Shown: positions 7,901 to 16,820, counted from the first letter of the stretch. The stretch: 64,000 bases of DNA from Verrucomicrobiota bacterium (GCA_030601755.1 JAUWBF010000004.1:29852-93851); one strand, 5' to 3'. Notes: a model not told the origin generated them from the letters alone. Numbers and translations are program-made.

Positions 7901-9985
7901 ATGCAACTCTCCACCCGCTTACTCTTCGCATTCGTTTCCACCGGCGGACTCCTCTCCGCCCAATCCACCGAAACCGCCGCGCCTTACGAGGCGCCGGCCC
8001 AAACGCTCGAGCCCGTCGTCGTCTACGGACGCTCGCTCGATCTCATCGGCGAGGCCTCCGCGGCTTCCGACGGCTTCGTCGGCAACACCGAGCTGGCCGC
8101 GCGCCCTTGGTTGCGTCGCGGCGAACTCCTCGAGGTCGTGCCCGGCGTCGTCATCACGCAGCACTCCGGCAGCGGCAAGGCCAACCAGTATTTCCTGCGC
8201 GGCTTCAATCTCGACCACGGCACCGACTTCGCGGTCACCGCCGACGGCATGCCCATCAACCTGCGCACCCACGGCCACGGCCAGGGCTACACCGACCTCA
8301 ATTTTATCATCCCCGAGCTCGTCGAAGGCATCGCGTATCAAAAAGGTCCCTACCACGCCGCCAACGGCGACTTCGCAACCGCCGGCGCCGCGCAGTTCAC
8401 CTTCGTCGACTCGCTGCCCGCCGGCCTGCTCAAGGTCGAATACGGCGAGGACAACCACGCCCGCCTCGTCGCCGCCGACTCGCTCGCCGCGTCCTCCGGC
8501 GGCGTCACCACCGTGGCATTGGAGGCCTCCTACTACGACGGCCCCTGGGTCAACCCCGAGAACGGCCGCCGCCTCAACGGCTTCGCCCGCCACGTCTGGG
8601 ACTCCGGCGACGCCCGCCACGCCGTCACCGCCCTCGCCTACCACGGCGACTGGGACTCCACCGACCAGGTGCCGCTGCGCGCCATCGCCTCCGGCCTCAT
8701 CGACCGCTTCGGCGCCATCGACCCCAGCGACGGCGGCGACAGCGACCGCGCCAGCCTCTCCTACGACGCCGGGTGGACCGCGCCCGACGCCCGCACCGCG
8801 CTCAACCTCCACGCGATCTACTACCGCATGGATCTGTATTCAAACTTCACCTACTTCCTCGACGACCCCGTCGACGGCGACCAGTTCAACCAGCGCGACG
8901 AACGCGGCGTCTTCGGCGGCTCCCTCGCCCGCACCTGGGACTCCGAACTCGGCGGTCGCCCGCTCGAGACCACCGTCGGCCTCCAGGCCCGCCACGACGT
9001 CATCGACGTCGGCCTGCACCGCACCGCCAACCGCGCCCGCCGCTCCACCGTGCGCACCGACCGCGTCAACGAAAGCAGCGTCGGCCTCCACGCCGAGTCC
9101 ACCCTGCGCGTGAACGACTGGCTGCGCGTGCAGCCCGGCGCGCGGCTCGACGCCTACGCCTTCGACGTCGACAGCGACCTCGCCGCCAACTCCGGTCGCG
9201 AAACCGACGCCCTCCTCAGCCCCAAGCTCAACATCGTCCTCGGCCCCTGGGCCAGGACCGAATTCTACCTGAGCGCCGGGCAGGGTTTTCATAGCAACGA
9301 CGCCCGCGGCACCACCATCACCGTCGATCCCGCCGACGGCGTCACCCCCGTCGCCAGGGTCGACCCGCTCGCCCGCGCGCGTGGCGTCGAGGTCGGCGTG
9401 CGCACCTCGGCCATTCCCGGCCTCGTCAGCACGCTCAGCGTCTGGGCGCTCGAGCTCGACTCCGAGCTGCTCTTCGTCGGCGACAGCGGCGCCACCGAGG
9501 CCAACGACAAGACCCGCCGCCACGGCGTCGAGTGGGCCAACTTTTACCATGCCAACGACTGGCTCGCCTTCGACGCCGACGTCTCCCTCACCCACGCCCG
9601 CTACGTCGACGACGCCGGCGGCGCGCCCAACATCGGTCGCCGCATCCCCGGCTCCATCGACACCGTGCTCACCGGCGGCGTCATCGTCGACCTGCCCGGC
9701 GGCTGGTTCGGCAGCCTGCGCGGCCGCTACTTCGGTCCCCAGCCGCTCATCGAGGACAATTCCGTCGAGGGCAAGTCGTCGCTCACCTTCAACGCCATGG
9801 TCGGCTGGAAAAACCGCGACTGGGAAGTCAGCCTCTCGGTGCTCAACCTCCTTGATCGCGACAACAACGACATCGTCTACTACTACGAGTCGCGGCTCCC
9901 CGGCGAAGGCGCGCCCGTGGCCGACCTGCACCTGCACCCCGCCGAGCCGCGCACCTTTCGCCTCGCGGTGACGCGACGCTTCTGA
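7901..9985 (+). CDS. TonB-dependent outer-membrane receptor
   Basis: 694 residues: signal peptide to about residue 20 (SAQS), TonB-box-like EPVVVYG at 37-43, plug domain to about 170, then a 22-strand-type barrel ending in the aromatic C-terminus RLAVTRRF. The barrel includes RDNNDIVYYYESR near the end, as in BtuB/FecA-type receptors. A His-rich plug loop (THGHGQGYTD) and the upstream HupE/UreJ permease suggest a metal or metal-chelate ligand (Ni/Co). No cobalamin riboswitch could be confirmed upstream. Confidence 0.92.
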   Translation: MQLSTRLLFAFVSTGGLLSAQSTETAAPYEAPAQTLEPVVVYGRSLDLIGEASAASDGFVGNTELAARPWLRRGELLEVVPGVVITQHSGSGKANQYFLRGFNLDHGTDFAVTADGMPINLRTHGHGQGYTDLNFIIPELVEGIAYQKGPYHAANGDFATAGAAQFTFVDSLPAGLLKVEYGEDNHARLVAADSLAASSGGVTTVALEASYYDGPWVNPENGRRLNGFARHVWDSGDARHAVTALAYHGDWDSTDQVPLRAIASGLIDRFGAIDPSDGGDSDRASLSYDAGWTAPDARTALNLHAIYYRMDLYSNFTYFLDDPVDGDQFNQRDERGVFGGSLARTWDSELGGRPLETTVGLQARHDVIDVGLHRTANRARRSTVRTDRVNESSVGLHAESTLRVNDWLRVQPGARLDAYAFDVDSDLAANSGRETDALLSPKLNIVLGPWARTEFYLSAGQGFHSNDARGTTITVDPADGVTPVARVDPLARARGVEVGVRTSAIPGLVSTLSVWALELDSELLFVGDSGATEANDKTRRHGVEWANFYHANDWLAFDADVSLTHARYVDDAGGAPNIGRRIPGSIDTVLTGGVIVDLPGGWFGSLRGRYFGPQPLIEDNSVEGKSSLTFNAMVGWKNRDWEVSLSVLNLLDRDNNDIVYYYESRLPGEGAPVADLHLHPAEPRTFRLAVTRRF

Positions 9986-10031
9986 GCCAACCACGCAGCC
10001 GCGCGCAAACCCCGCCGCCGCCCCTCGCACC

Positions 10032-10050
10032 CGCGATCATTTTGATCGCG
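10032..10050. terminator. Perfect 8-bp stem-loop after the TonB receptor gene
   Basis: Arms CGCGATCA and TGATCGCG with a TTT loop, 47 bp past the receptor stop and 36 bp before the YkgJ gene. There is no U-tract, so it may act as an mRNA 3' stabiliser rather than a strong terminator. Confidence 0.4.
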
Positions 10051-10085
10051 ACCGGCGGGCGCGCGTGCGGTGATCGGCACCCGCC

Positions 10086-10802
10086 ATGTTCTCCCCCGCG
10101 ATCGAAAAACAACGCCGCCAACTCTACTCCGCCGCCGTCGAGGGCATGGAGGAGCGCGTCGAGACCGCCGCCACCGCGGAGGACATGCTCGCCGCGCTGC
10201 ACTGGGGCATGGCCCTCGTCGAACGCGCCCACGACGAAACCCCGGCGAAAATCCGCCGCACCGTCGCCTGCCGCGCCGGTTGCGACCACTGCTGCACCAC
10301 GCTGGTCGACGTGCAGGCCCACGAGGTTTTTTATGCCGCCGAGCACATCCAGCTGAATTACTCGCCCGAACGGCTCGCCTCCCTGATCGAACGCCTCGCC
10401 GCCCACCGCGCGCGCCACGAGGCACTCGGCCCCGACGCCGCCCGCGAGCGTCCCTGGACCAAGTGCGCCCTGCTCGGCGCCGACGGCCGCTGCACCATTT
10501 ACGAGAGCCGCCCAGCGATCTGTCGCGTGCACCACACCACGGATGCGTCGGCCTGCGCGGCGTTCGCCACCGACCCCGAGGTCGACCTCGACGCCGTCTA
10601 CGTGCCGCCGTTGCGCGCCCGCATGTTCGCAGTGATGGTCGGCATCGACGAGGCCATCGAAGCCGCCGGTTACGACGACCGCTCCTACGATTTCAACTCC
10701 GCGCTGCACGAGGCCCTGACCAACAGTCTCAGCCGCGCGCTCTGGATGCGAAAACTCCCCGCGTTTCCCGACGGCTGCCTGTCGGAGCGAGAGCAGGATT
10801 GA
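10086..10802 (+). CDS. YkgJ family cysteine-cluster protein
   Basis: 238 residues. Cysteines are arranged as C62-x3-C66-x2-CC(69-70), then C127 (TKCALL), C136 (DGRCTIYESRP) and C146, the pattern of the YkgJ/CxxCxxCC family thought to bind zinc or iron. The domain spans about 60-150; a helical C-terminal part of unknown role follows. The gene is monocistronic by spacing. Function unknown beyond metal binding. Confidence 0.88.
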   Translation: MFSPAIEKQRRQLYSAAVEGMEERVETAATAEDMLAALHWGMALVERAHDETPAKIRRTVACRAGCDHCCTTLVDVQAHEVFYAAEHIQLNYSPERLASLIERLAAHRARHEALGPDAARERPWTKCALLGADGRCTIYESRPAICRVHHTTDASACAAFATDPEVDLDAVYVPPLRARMFAVMVGIDEAIEAAGYDDRSYDFNSALHEALTNSLSRALWMRKLPAFPDGCLSEREQD

Positions 10803-10948
10803 GCGCCGTTCTTCACCCGCCGCCTGAAACTATCCGCAAAGACATCACCGTAGGGTTGATTCCTAGGGTGATGTTGCCGGCGGAGCGAACGGGCACGCCG
10901 GTTACTTCAGCACATACCAGAGCTGCATGTTGCTGTCCGTGACAGCGC

Positions 10949-11995
10949 CTACCTCCACCTCACCGTGGCCCCGTCCCTCCATGTGCCCGCGATCAGCGAC
11001 ACTTCCGGCGTTGTTGGCAATCCCGCGTGATTGAGATAGAGTTCGCGAGCCAGCAGGTTGATGGTTCCGCGTCCCACCTCGTGCGTGCGCGCATCCATAC
11101 CCGCGTGGCCGGTCAAGTGGCGCACCGGCACGGCGACGACCCCCGCTTCCCCCGGCACCCGGACTCCGATCTCCCGCAGCCAGCCCATGACGGCGGAATC
11201 CGTGGTCATCACGCACTCCGGTCGATAGCGGCGGAACCAGCGCACAAAATTGTCGCGCGAAGGCAGCACCTCCCAACCGGACACCAACGGGACCCTCATC
11301 TCGCGCGGCTGTTGCTCCCTCCATGCGAGGTAGCGGCCCGAAATGGTGTAACCGACGTTTGCGTCGAGCGCATGAGAAAACGCGAATCCGATTCGCCGGT
11401 AATCTCGCTTCTGCAACTCGGTCAGACAGGCGTTCATGCCCTCCATGTAATCCGTCGAGGTGCGATGCACCGGCAGGGTCGCCCGCGCGTGGAATCCAGC
11501 CGCAACCACCGTGAAATGCCGCCAGTCGCAGTCCGGATAATCTCGCTCCAAGCCTCCGCCAGGGAAGAGCACGACACCGCGAATGCCCCTTGCGCGCAGG
11601 ATTCTCGTCAACTGGCCTCCAGTGGGTGGATGCCCGCCATGCACCGGAAACTCCTCGACCAAAAACCCAAGTTCATCCGCGCGCTCCACCAACCCCGCGT
11701 GCAAGTCGGAGTAGAACTCGTGCGGTTCCTTCCATGATCGGATGGGCTCGTCGAATTTTGTCAGAACCGCGATTACCTCCCGGGTTCGCTTGCGACGGGA
11801 AGCGACCAACGCCGCCACCAAGGGATTCGGCCTGTAGCCGGCAGTCTTCGCCAAAGCACGTATTTTCTCCCTCAACTCGGCGCTCACCTCCGAACTCCCG
11901 CGCAAGGCGAGCGACACGGACATGACGCTGCACCCGGCCATCCGGGCCACGTCTTTCATCGTAACCATTTTCGATTCGCTCCGCGGCTCTTTCAT
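10949..11995 (-). CDS. LacI family transcriptional regulator
   Basis: 348 residues from the Met at 11995; the frame reaches 12034, but that would place the start 6 bp from the proposed operator. HTH is TMKDVARMAGCSVMSVSLAL followed by the hinge helix, then a periplasmic-binding-like effector domain. The gene is divergent from the repeat/glycosidase fusion gene, and a CTTTATCATTAAAG box lies between them (12040-12053) and again before the PEP-CTERM gene (15923-15936). It probably controls this carbohydrate block and itself. The C-terminus is unremarkable; 146 bp to the YkgJ gene hold no other gene. Confidence 0.9.
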   Translation of the reverse strand: MKEPRSESKMVTMKDVARMAGCSVMSVSLALRGSSEVSAELREKIRALAKTAGYRPNPLVAALVASRRKRTREVIAVLTKFDEPIRSWKEPHEFYSDLHAGLVERADELGFLVEEFPVHGGHPPTGGQLTRILRARGIRGVVLFPGGGLERDYPDCDWRHFTVVAAGFHARATLPVHRTSTDYMEGMNACLTELQKRDYRRIGFAFSHALDANVGYTISGRYLAWREQQPREMRVPLVSGWEVLPSRDNFVRWFRRYRPECVMTTDSAVMGWLREIGVRVPGEAGVVAVPVRHLTGHAGMDARTHEVGRGTINLLARELYLNHAGLPTTPEVSLIAGTWRDGATVRWR

Positions 11996-12039
11996 GGGCG
12001 GCCCGACTCCAGCGCGGATTCCCCGCGCCGCCAAGCAAA

Positions 12040-12053
12040 CTTTATCATTAAAG
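12040..12053. promoter_or_regulatory. Candidate LacI-family operator (copy 1)
   Basis: CTTTATCATTAAAG, an imperfect palindrome (arms CTTTA/TAAAG) in the divergent LacI/fusion-gene spacer. The same 14 bases occur 57-75 bp upstream of the PEP-CTERM gene. Binding by the adjacent LacI protein is inferred. Confidence 0.5.
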
Positions 12054-12102
12054 CTTCGCGGCCTTCGCCAACCGCCATCCGTCGGACGTAGGGACGTTGC
12101 TT

Positions 12103-14193
12103 ATGCCCCACCCCATTATTCCACCCGCCCTCCGCCTCCCGCTCCTGCTCGCGGGACTGGCGTTCACCGATCATCAGGCCTCCGCCACCACACTCACCAA
12201 TCCCTCGCTGTTCGCCCCGAATTATTCAAGCAACGCCAAGGTCACCCAGTCGGCGGTCGGCGCGACCTCGGCCGCCACCCTCGACGCACTGACCGAATTC
12301 TGGGTCGTGCACGATTTCACCGGATTCGCAGACGGATCCAATGACCTCGCCTTCAGCTCCGGAGATATGCCCGGCATCCGGTTCGATTTCAGCGGAGGCA
12401 TCCATCCGACCACCGGAAATGAGCTGACCAACACCACCTTCACGACCTCGGACGCGAGCGCCATTCGCATCCAGTCAAACACGACGACGGCCACGACCAT
12501 CAGCGGCCTGATCGATTTCACCGGAGCCCAGGTAAACGCCGCCGCCTTCACCCTGGCGGGCAATCGCTTCGACCGTGTCGCGACCATCACCGTCTCCTTT
12601 CTCTCCAGGGACTCCGCCAATCCGACCGCGCTGTCCACCCAGACCTACGTCGGCACGGGTTCGCCCTCGACCAACGGCCTCTACTTCGGCTATGCGGCGG
12701 ACCCCGGACGGGGTATCGGCGGCATCCTTATCGAGATCGAACTCAACTCCGGTTCCACCACCTCCATCTTCGGCCTCGACGACGTGGGCTTCTCACTAAC
12801 CGATCCCCTTCTGTTCGAACCGGAGTATTCCACCAATCCCAAAATCACCTGGTCCGCCGCAACGGCGACTGCGGCCCCGGCCATCGACGCCCTCGACGGG
12901 TTTCGGGTCGTGCGCGATTTCACCGGATTCGCAGACGGATCCAACGACCTCTCCTTCAGCTCCAAGGATATGCCCGGCATCCGGTTCGAATTCAGCGGAG
13001 GCATCCATCCGACCACCGGAAATGAGCTGACCAACACCACCTTCACGACCTCGGGCGCGAGCGCCATTCGTATCCAGTCAAACACGACGACGGCCACGAC
13101 CATCAGCGGTCTGATCGATTTCACCGGAGCCCCGGTAAACGCCGCCGCCTTCACCCTTGCGGGCAATCGTTTCGGCCGCGTGGCGACCATCAAAGTCACC
13201 TTCCGCTCCGAGGACTCGGCCAATCCGACCGTCCTCTCCACCCAGACCTACAACGGCACGGGCTCGACCTCGACCAACGGCCTCTACTTCGGCTATGCGG
13301 CGGCCCCCGGACGGGGCATCGGCGGCATCCTTATCGAGATCGAACTCAACTCCGGTTCCACCACCTCCATCTTCGGCCTCGACGACATGGGCTTCTCGCC
13401 CATGACCGCCCATCGCGTGCCTGTCACCGCCCGCTGGCGGGATGACGGGGCCTGGGCCGATTCGCCTTCCGTGATCACCAATCACAGCGACGACGGCGAG
13501 GCCGGCGCCCGCGTGGTGAGCCAGGGCTTCGCCCAACTGTTTCTCTCCCTGCCCGCGCTGGAAATTGGCGCGGTTTATCGCGTGCGCCTCGACGCCGAGC
13601 TGTCCGGCCAGATCGAGACCGTCTCCGTGCGTGTCCGCAAGCGCGCCCAACCCTACACGCTGTTCGGCTCCCGGGATTTTGTGAACGAGGACAACCAACT
13701 CGCGTCCGAACTCCAGTTGCGGACCCCCGCCTCGACGCAGGCCGATGAGTTTGGGCTCTATCTGGTAGTCACCGGGGCGGGCGTCCTCGACATCGCCCGG
13801 GCCACCCTCGAACGCCTGCCCGGCTTCGACATCCCCGAGGACCCGGTCGGGCCCCGCGGCCAGTTGCTGGCCAATCCCGGCTTCGCCTTGCTCGACGCCG
13901 GCTGGGCGCTCCAAAACGCCCATGTCGGGACCACTCCGTCCTCCGGCAACCACCTCTTGCTCGAGCCGCAGGCAGGCAGTCGCGCCGTCGCCCTCCAACT
14001 CGAACCGGTGACGCTCCGCATCGGGCAAAGCTACGAAATCGAAGTGGTCGGCCAGAACCTCGCCGGGCTGCAAACACGGCTGCGCGGCGCGGGGGGGGGA
14101 CGATATACAGCTTCACGCTGGACGCCGGGCAGGACGGTCGCTGGACCACACGGTTCTCGCTCACTCCGCCCGACGCCGGGGTCCTCGAATTGA
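12103..14193 (+). CDS. 5' part of a frameshifted repeat-domain/glycosidase fusion
   Basis: 696 residues: signal peptide (RLPLLLAGLAF), two nearly identical 201-residue beta-rich domains (about 28-231 and 232-432), then a jelly-roll-like module (HRVPVTARWRDDGAWADSP onward) that matches the N-terminus of the glycosidase encoded at 18127-20673. After LRGAGGG at about 660-666 the frame diverges and stops at 14193. The G9 run at 14091-14099 causes the break: with 7 or 10 Gs the frame would join the downstream ORF and restore homology (TIYSFTLDAG). The repeat domains match the stand-alone PEP-CTERM protein at 15998 but lack its PEP-CTERM anchor. TTG 12097 is an alternative start. Confidence 0.75.
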   Translation: MPHPIIPPALRLPLLLAGLAFTDHQASATTLTNPSLFAPNYSSNAKVTQSAVGATSAATLDALTEFWVVHDFTGFADGSNDLAFSSGDMPGIRFDFSGGIHPTTGNELTNTTFTTSDASAIRIQSNTTTATTISGLIDFTGAQVNAAAFTLAGNRFDRVATITVSFLSRDSANPTALSTQTYVGTGSPSTNGLYFGYAADPGRGIGGILIEIELNSGSTTSIFGLDDVGFSLTDPLLFEPEYSTNPKITWSAATATAAPAIDALDGFRVVRDFTGFADGSNDLSFSSKDMPGIRFEFSGGIHPTTGNELTNTTFTTSGASAIRIQSNTTTATTISGLIDFTGAPVNAAAFTLAGNRFGRVATIKVTFRSEDSANPTVLSTQTYNGTGSTSTNGLYFGYAAAPGRGIGGILIEIELNSGSTTSIFGLDDMGFSPMTAHRVPVTARWRDDGAWADSPSVITNHSDDGEAGARVVSQGFAQLFLSLPALEIGAVYRVRLDAELSGQIETVSVRVRKRAQPYTLFGSRDFVNEDNQLASELQLRTPASTQADEFGLYLVVTGAGVLDIARATLERLPGFDIPEDPVGPRGQLLANPGFALLDAGWALQNAHVGTTPSSGNHLLLEPQAGSRAVALQLEPVTLRIGQSYEIEVVGQNLAGLQTRLRGAGGGRYTASRWTPGRTVAGPHGSRSLRPTPGSSN
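12190..13395 (+). repeat. Two 603-bp direct tandem repeats inside the fusion gene
   Basis: Unit 1 about 12190-12792, unit 2 about 12793-13395; for example CGGATTCGCAGACGGATCCA recurs at 12321 and 12924. Each unit encodes one 201-residue domain beginning near LFxPxYS and ending at IFGLDDxGFS. A third, more diverged unit forms the mature part of the PEP-CTERM protein (about 16080-16690). Confidence 0.9.
14091..14099 (+). repeat. G9 homopolymer at the frameshift point
   Basis: Nine consecutive G after GCGC and before ACGATA. It is the only point where the frame changes; the paralogue has no G run here (GCGAAACGCGAG). It could be a phase-variable tract, a fixed mutation, or an assembly error. 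Confidence 0.85.
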
Positions 14194-15887
14194 GCCGCTC
14201 CGCCGTCCTCGACATCTTCGCCACGTCCGGTTCGCCCGTCCTTGAACGCGTCGGCCTGCTGGAAGCTCCGGCGCATTTCCCACCCGACCTCCCCGTCCGG
14301 CTTCCCGAGGCTGCGGTGAGCTTTGCGGCGGCAGGGCTCCGGACACCCCGTGTCGTGAGCGGCACCCCGCTCACGCTGACAGTGCGGACCGACGGGGTGG
14401 ATGCCGGGAGCCGCCTGCTGGTAAACATCCGCGACTGGGATCGCACCCTCGTCCGCCAGATCGATCGGACAGTCGGCACACTGCCCGACGGCACCTCCGG
14501 ATTCGTCGCCGCCGGGGTGCAGCTCCCTCCCGGCTGGTTTGACACCGAGGTCGGCCTGCCCGATCACGGCGATACCCACGTCCATCTCATACCGGGAGAA
14601 ATCGCGGTGCTGCCGCCGGTGGACGCGCCCGAGCCCGACGACGACGCCGAAGCCTGGGTGCTCGGACATCACCTCCAATACTGGCGGTCCGCGGGCCCCC
14701 ATGAGCCGCGCGACTACAGCCTGGCTCCCGACGCGACGGAGACGCTCGCCGCCGCTCGCTCTCTCGGCCTGCAATCCACGCGTTTTCATCCGCCCATGAC
14801 GACGAAGTGGTGGCACGTGGAGCCCGTGCGAGGAGAATGGAAGTTCTCCGACGAACTCATCGAAGCCCCACTCGACGCCGACATCAGCGTGCTCGGCACG
14901 TTGGACGGCACCCCCCGCTTCGCCAGCTCCGCCCCTCCGGCAAAATTGGCCGCGACCAAAGGCTGGCCGCTGAACTGGGCCGTGTATCCCGCCAAAAACC
15001 TCGCCGACTGGCGGACCTACGTGCGCACCACCGTCACCCGCTATCGCGACAGCGTGCGTGCCTGGGAAATCTGGAACGAACCCGACAGCCGCATGTTTCT
15101 CGGCCTGCCCGACGGCACCGACACGCCCGAGCGCGTTTACACCTCTCTGGTGAGCGCCGCCGCCGAGGAGATTCGCGCGATCGACCCCGCCATCATTATC
15201 GTGGCCGGATCCGTCACCGCCGGAGGCCAGGAGTTTCTGGTGCGGGCCATCCAGGACGAGGGGCTGCTGGACCATTGCGATGTCATCTCCTTCCACGGTT
15301 ACGGTCGGGTCCGCGCCTCCGACCGCGGGGCCGACGCCTTCGCCAATCTCGTCGGCGCCATTCACCAAGCCGCCGGCCCCGGCCGCGAGGTCGTGATCTG
15401 GGACACCGAGGCGGCGATCGGCACGCTGCCCGAAGGCCGGGCCGGGCTCCGCATCGCGGAAACCGAGCTCAAGGGCATCCTCGCCCGTCGCGCCGCCGGC
15501 ATCAACCGCCTCTATTTCTACAACGGCTTTCGGAGGGACGACCCCCTGCACGGCGACTTCCGCGTGCTCTGGGGTTACGACGACCGCCGGCCTCTCGCCA
15601 TCCAGCCCCTGCTCGCGGCCTCCCAGTGGCTGCTCGCCGGCTCCGAGTTCGAAACCGCGCTCGTTGATGAGCCCGAAGGCGCGCACGTTTACGTTTTTCG
15701 GCACGCCGATGGCCGGCGCATCGCCGCCGGCTGGACCTCCGCCCCGTCCGGTTCGACTCAATATCAGCAAACCGGCCCCTTCGTTTCCGGTCGTATTTTC
15801 ACCCAGACCGGCGCGGACACCGGCCGCTACGAGGGCGGGGTGCTGCCCCTGACCACTTCCGTCCGATACTTCGACCAAACCCCCTGA
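14190..15887 (+). CDS. 3' part of the fusion: clan GH-A-type glycoside hydrolase domain
   Basis: Continuation of the broken gene; the only start is a TTG at 14190, and the frame is open back to the G9 tract, so it is probably not an independent gene. From TTG 14190 there are 565 residues: a beta-sandwich linker (about 40-140), then a (beta/alpha)8 catalytic domain. IWNEPDS carries the acid/base Glu297 and IWDTEAAIG the nucleophile Glu407, as in GH39/GH5-like clan A enzymes. SFHGYGRVRASDRG and FYNGFRRDDPLHGDF are shared almost word for word with the paralogue at 18127. Substrate unknown, probably an extracellular polysaccharide. Confidence 0.75.
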   Translation: MSRSAVLDIFATSGSPVLERVGLLEAPAHFPPDLPVRLPEAAVSFAAAGLRTPRVVSGTPLTLTVRTDGVDAGSRLLVNIRDWDRTLVRQIDRTVGTLPDGTSGFVAAGVQLPPGWFDTEVGLPDHGDTHVHLIPGEIAVLPPVDAPEPDDDAEAWVLGHHLQYWRSAGPHEPRDYSLAPDATETLAAARSLGLQSTRFHPPMTTKWWHVEPVRGEWKFSDELIEAPLDADISVLGTLDGTPRFASSAPPAKLAATKGWPLNWAVYPAKNLADWRTYVRTTVTRYRDSVRAWEIWNEPDSRMFLGLPDGTDTPERVYTSLVSAAAEEIRAIDPAIIIVAGSVTAGGQEFLVRAIQDEGLLDHCDVISFHGYGRVRASDRGADAFANLVGAIHQAAGPGREVVIWDTEAAIGTLPEGRAGLRIAETELKGILARRAAGINRLYFYNGFRRDDPLHGDFRVLWGYDDRRPLAIQPLLAASQWLLAGSEFETALVDEPEGAHVYVFRHADGRRIAAGWTSAPSGSTQYQQTGPFVSGRIFTQTGADTGRYEGGVLPLTTSVRYFDQTP

Positions 15888-15922
15888 ACCCCGCTCGGCA
15901 GTTCTCCGGGCCGTCAGACCTG

Positions 15923-15936
15923 CTTTATCATTAAAG
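15923..15936. promoter_or_regulatory. Candidate LacI-family operator (copy 2)
   Basis: CTTTATCATTAAAG again, followed as in copy 1 by a GGCCTTCGCC block and a CGACGTAG motif before the start codon. The leader was therefore duplicated with the repeat-domain gene. Confidence 0.5.
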
Positions 15937-15997
15937 TCCCGTCGTCTTTGCCCTCCGGCCTTCGCCCGACGTAGAGATAATGCCGCTCCCTCACCTT

Positions 15998-16774
15998 ATG
16001 AAAACCTCAACCTCCTCCTCCCGATACATCCGCCTTCCGCTCCTGCTTGCGGGACTGGCGTTCGCCGGCCAGCAAACGTCCGCCCTCACCCTGACTGATC
16101 CCTCACTGTTCGCCCCGAATTATTCGAGCAACGCCAAGGTCACCCAATCGGCGGTCGGCGCGACCTCGGCCGCCACCCTCGACGCACTGACCGGATTCTG
16201 GGTCGTGCGGGATTTCACCGGCTTCACCAGCGGTTCGAACTCGATCGCTTTTACCTCCACTGATCTGCCCGGCATCCAGTTCAGCTTCAGCGGGTCGATC
16301 CAGCTCGACAACACCGGGAACGAAATCACCAACGCCACTTTCGCGACATCCGGGTCGAGCGCCATTCGGATCCAGGCCAACACGACAAATGCGGCGACGT
16401 TGACCGGTCTGATCGACTTCACGGGCGCCGGTGTGAACGCCGTGGCGTTCACCCTGGCCGGAAACCGCTTTGCCCGCGTGTCGGACATCACGGTGAATTT
16501 CCTCTCCGAAACGTCCACCGTCCTCTCGACCCAGACCTACACCGGCACCGGGTCGAGCTCCGCCATCGGCCTCTATTTTGGTTACGAGGCGCCTTCGAGT
16601 CAGACGATCGGAAGCATCTCGATCTCGGTGACGCTCGACAGCGGCTCGGAGACCGTGGTCCTGGGCCTCGACGATGTGGGTTTCTTCTCGACCATCCCCG
16701 AACCCTCCTCCGCCGCCATGCTGGTTGGCTCCGCGGGACTGTTGCTGGCGAGCATCCGTCGCCCACGGCGCTGA
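15998..16774 (+). CDS. PEP-CTERM sorting domain protein
   Basis: 258 residues from ATG 15998 (MKTSTSSSRY); ATG 15980 is in frame and possible. It has a signal peptide, then one copy of the 200-residue beta-rich domain also found twice in the upstream fusion gene, then IPEPSSAAMLVGSAGLLLAS with a basic tail, a textbook PEP-CTERM signal recognised by exosortase. The product is thus exported and processed at the envelope, probably as part of an exopolysaccharide-associated surface. No exosortase gene is present in this window. Confidence 0.9.
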   Translation: MKTSTSSSRYIRLPLLLAGLAFAGQQTSALTLTDPSLFAPNYSSNAKVTQSAVGATSAATLDALTGFWVVRDFTGFTSGSNSIAFTSTDLPGIQFSFSGSIQLDNTGNEITNATFATSGSSAIRIQANTTNAATLTGLIDFTGAGVNAVAFTLAGNRFARVSDITVNFLSETSTVLSTQTYTGTGSSSAIGLYFGYEAPSSQTIGSISISVTLDSGSETVVLGLDDVGFFSTIPEPSSAAMLVGSAGLLLASIRRPRR

Positions 16775-16820
16775 CCAAACCGCGCCCCGACGCTCTCCCC
16801 TCAAGCCTGCTCATCCCCCC

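Larger units (their letters stand above)
13409..15887 (+). repeat. Direct repeat shared with the second glycosidase gene (about 18190-20673)
   Basis: The C-terminal 2.4 kb of the fusion gene and nearly all of the paralogue encode the same domain series. Blocks such as the coding sequence around 15470-15640 and 20260-20430 are almost identical in DNA. This is a recent or gene-converted duplication flanking the PEP-CTERM and pyruvyl transferase genes. Confidence 0.85.

Noticed and set aside
10902..11324. 140-codon minus-strand frame overlapping the LacI gene
   Set aside because: It runs inside the LacI coding region in another frame with Arg/Gly-rich composition; only the last 16 residues are outside and match nothing known.
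14190..15887. Independent downstream glycosidase gene
   Set aside because: No ATG/GTG with a ribosome site; the frame stays open up to the G9 tract and homology to the paralogue is continuous across it, so a broken single gene is more likely.
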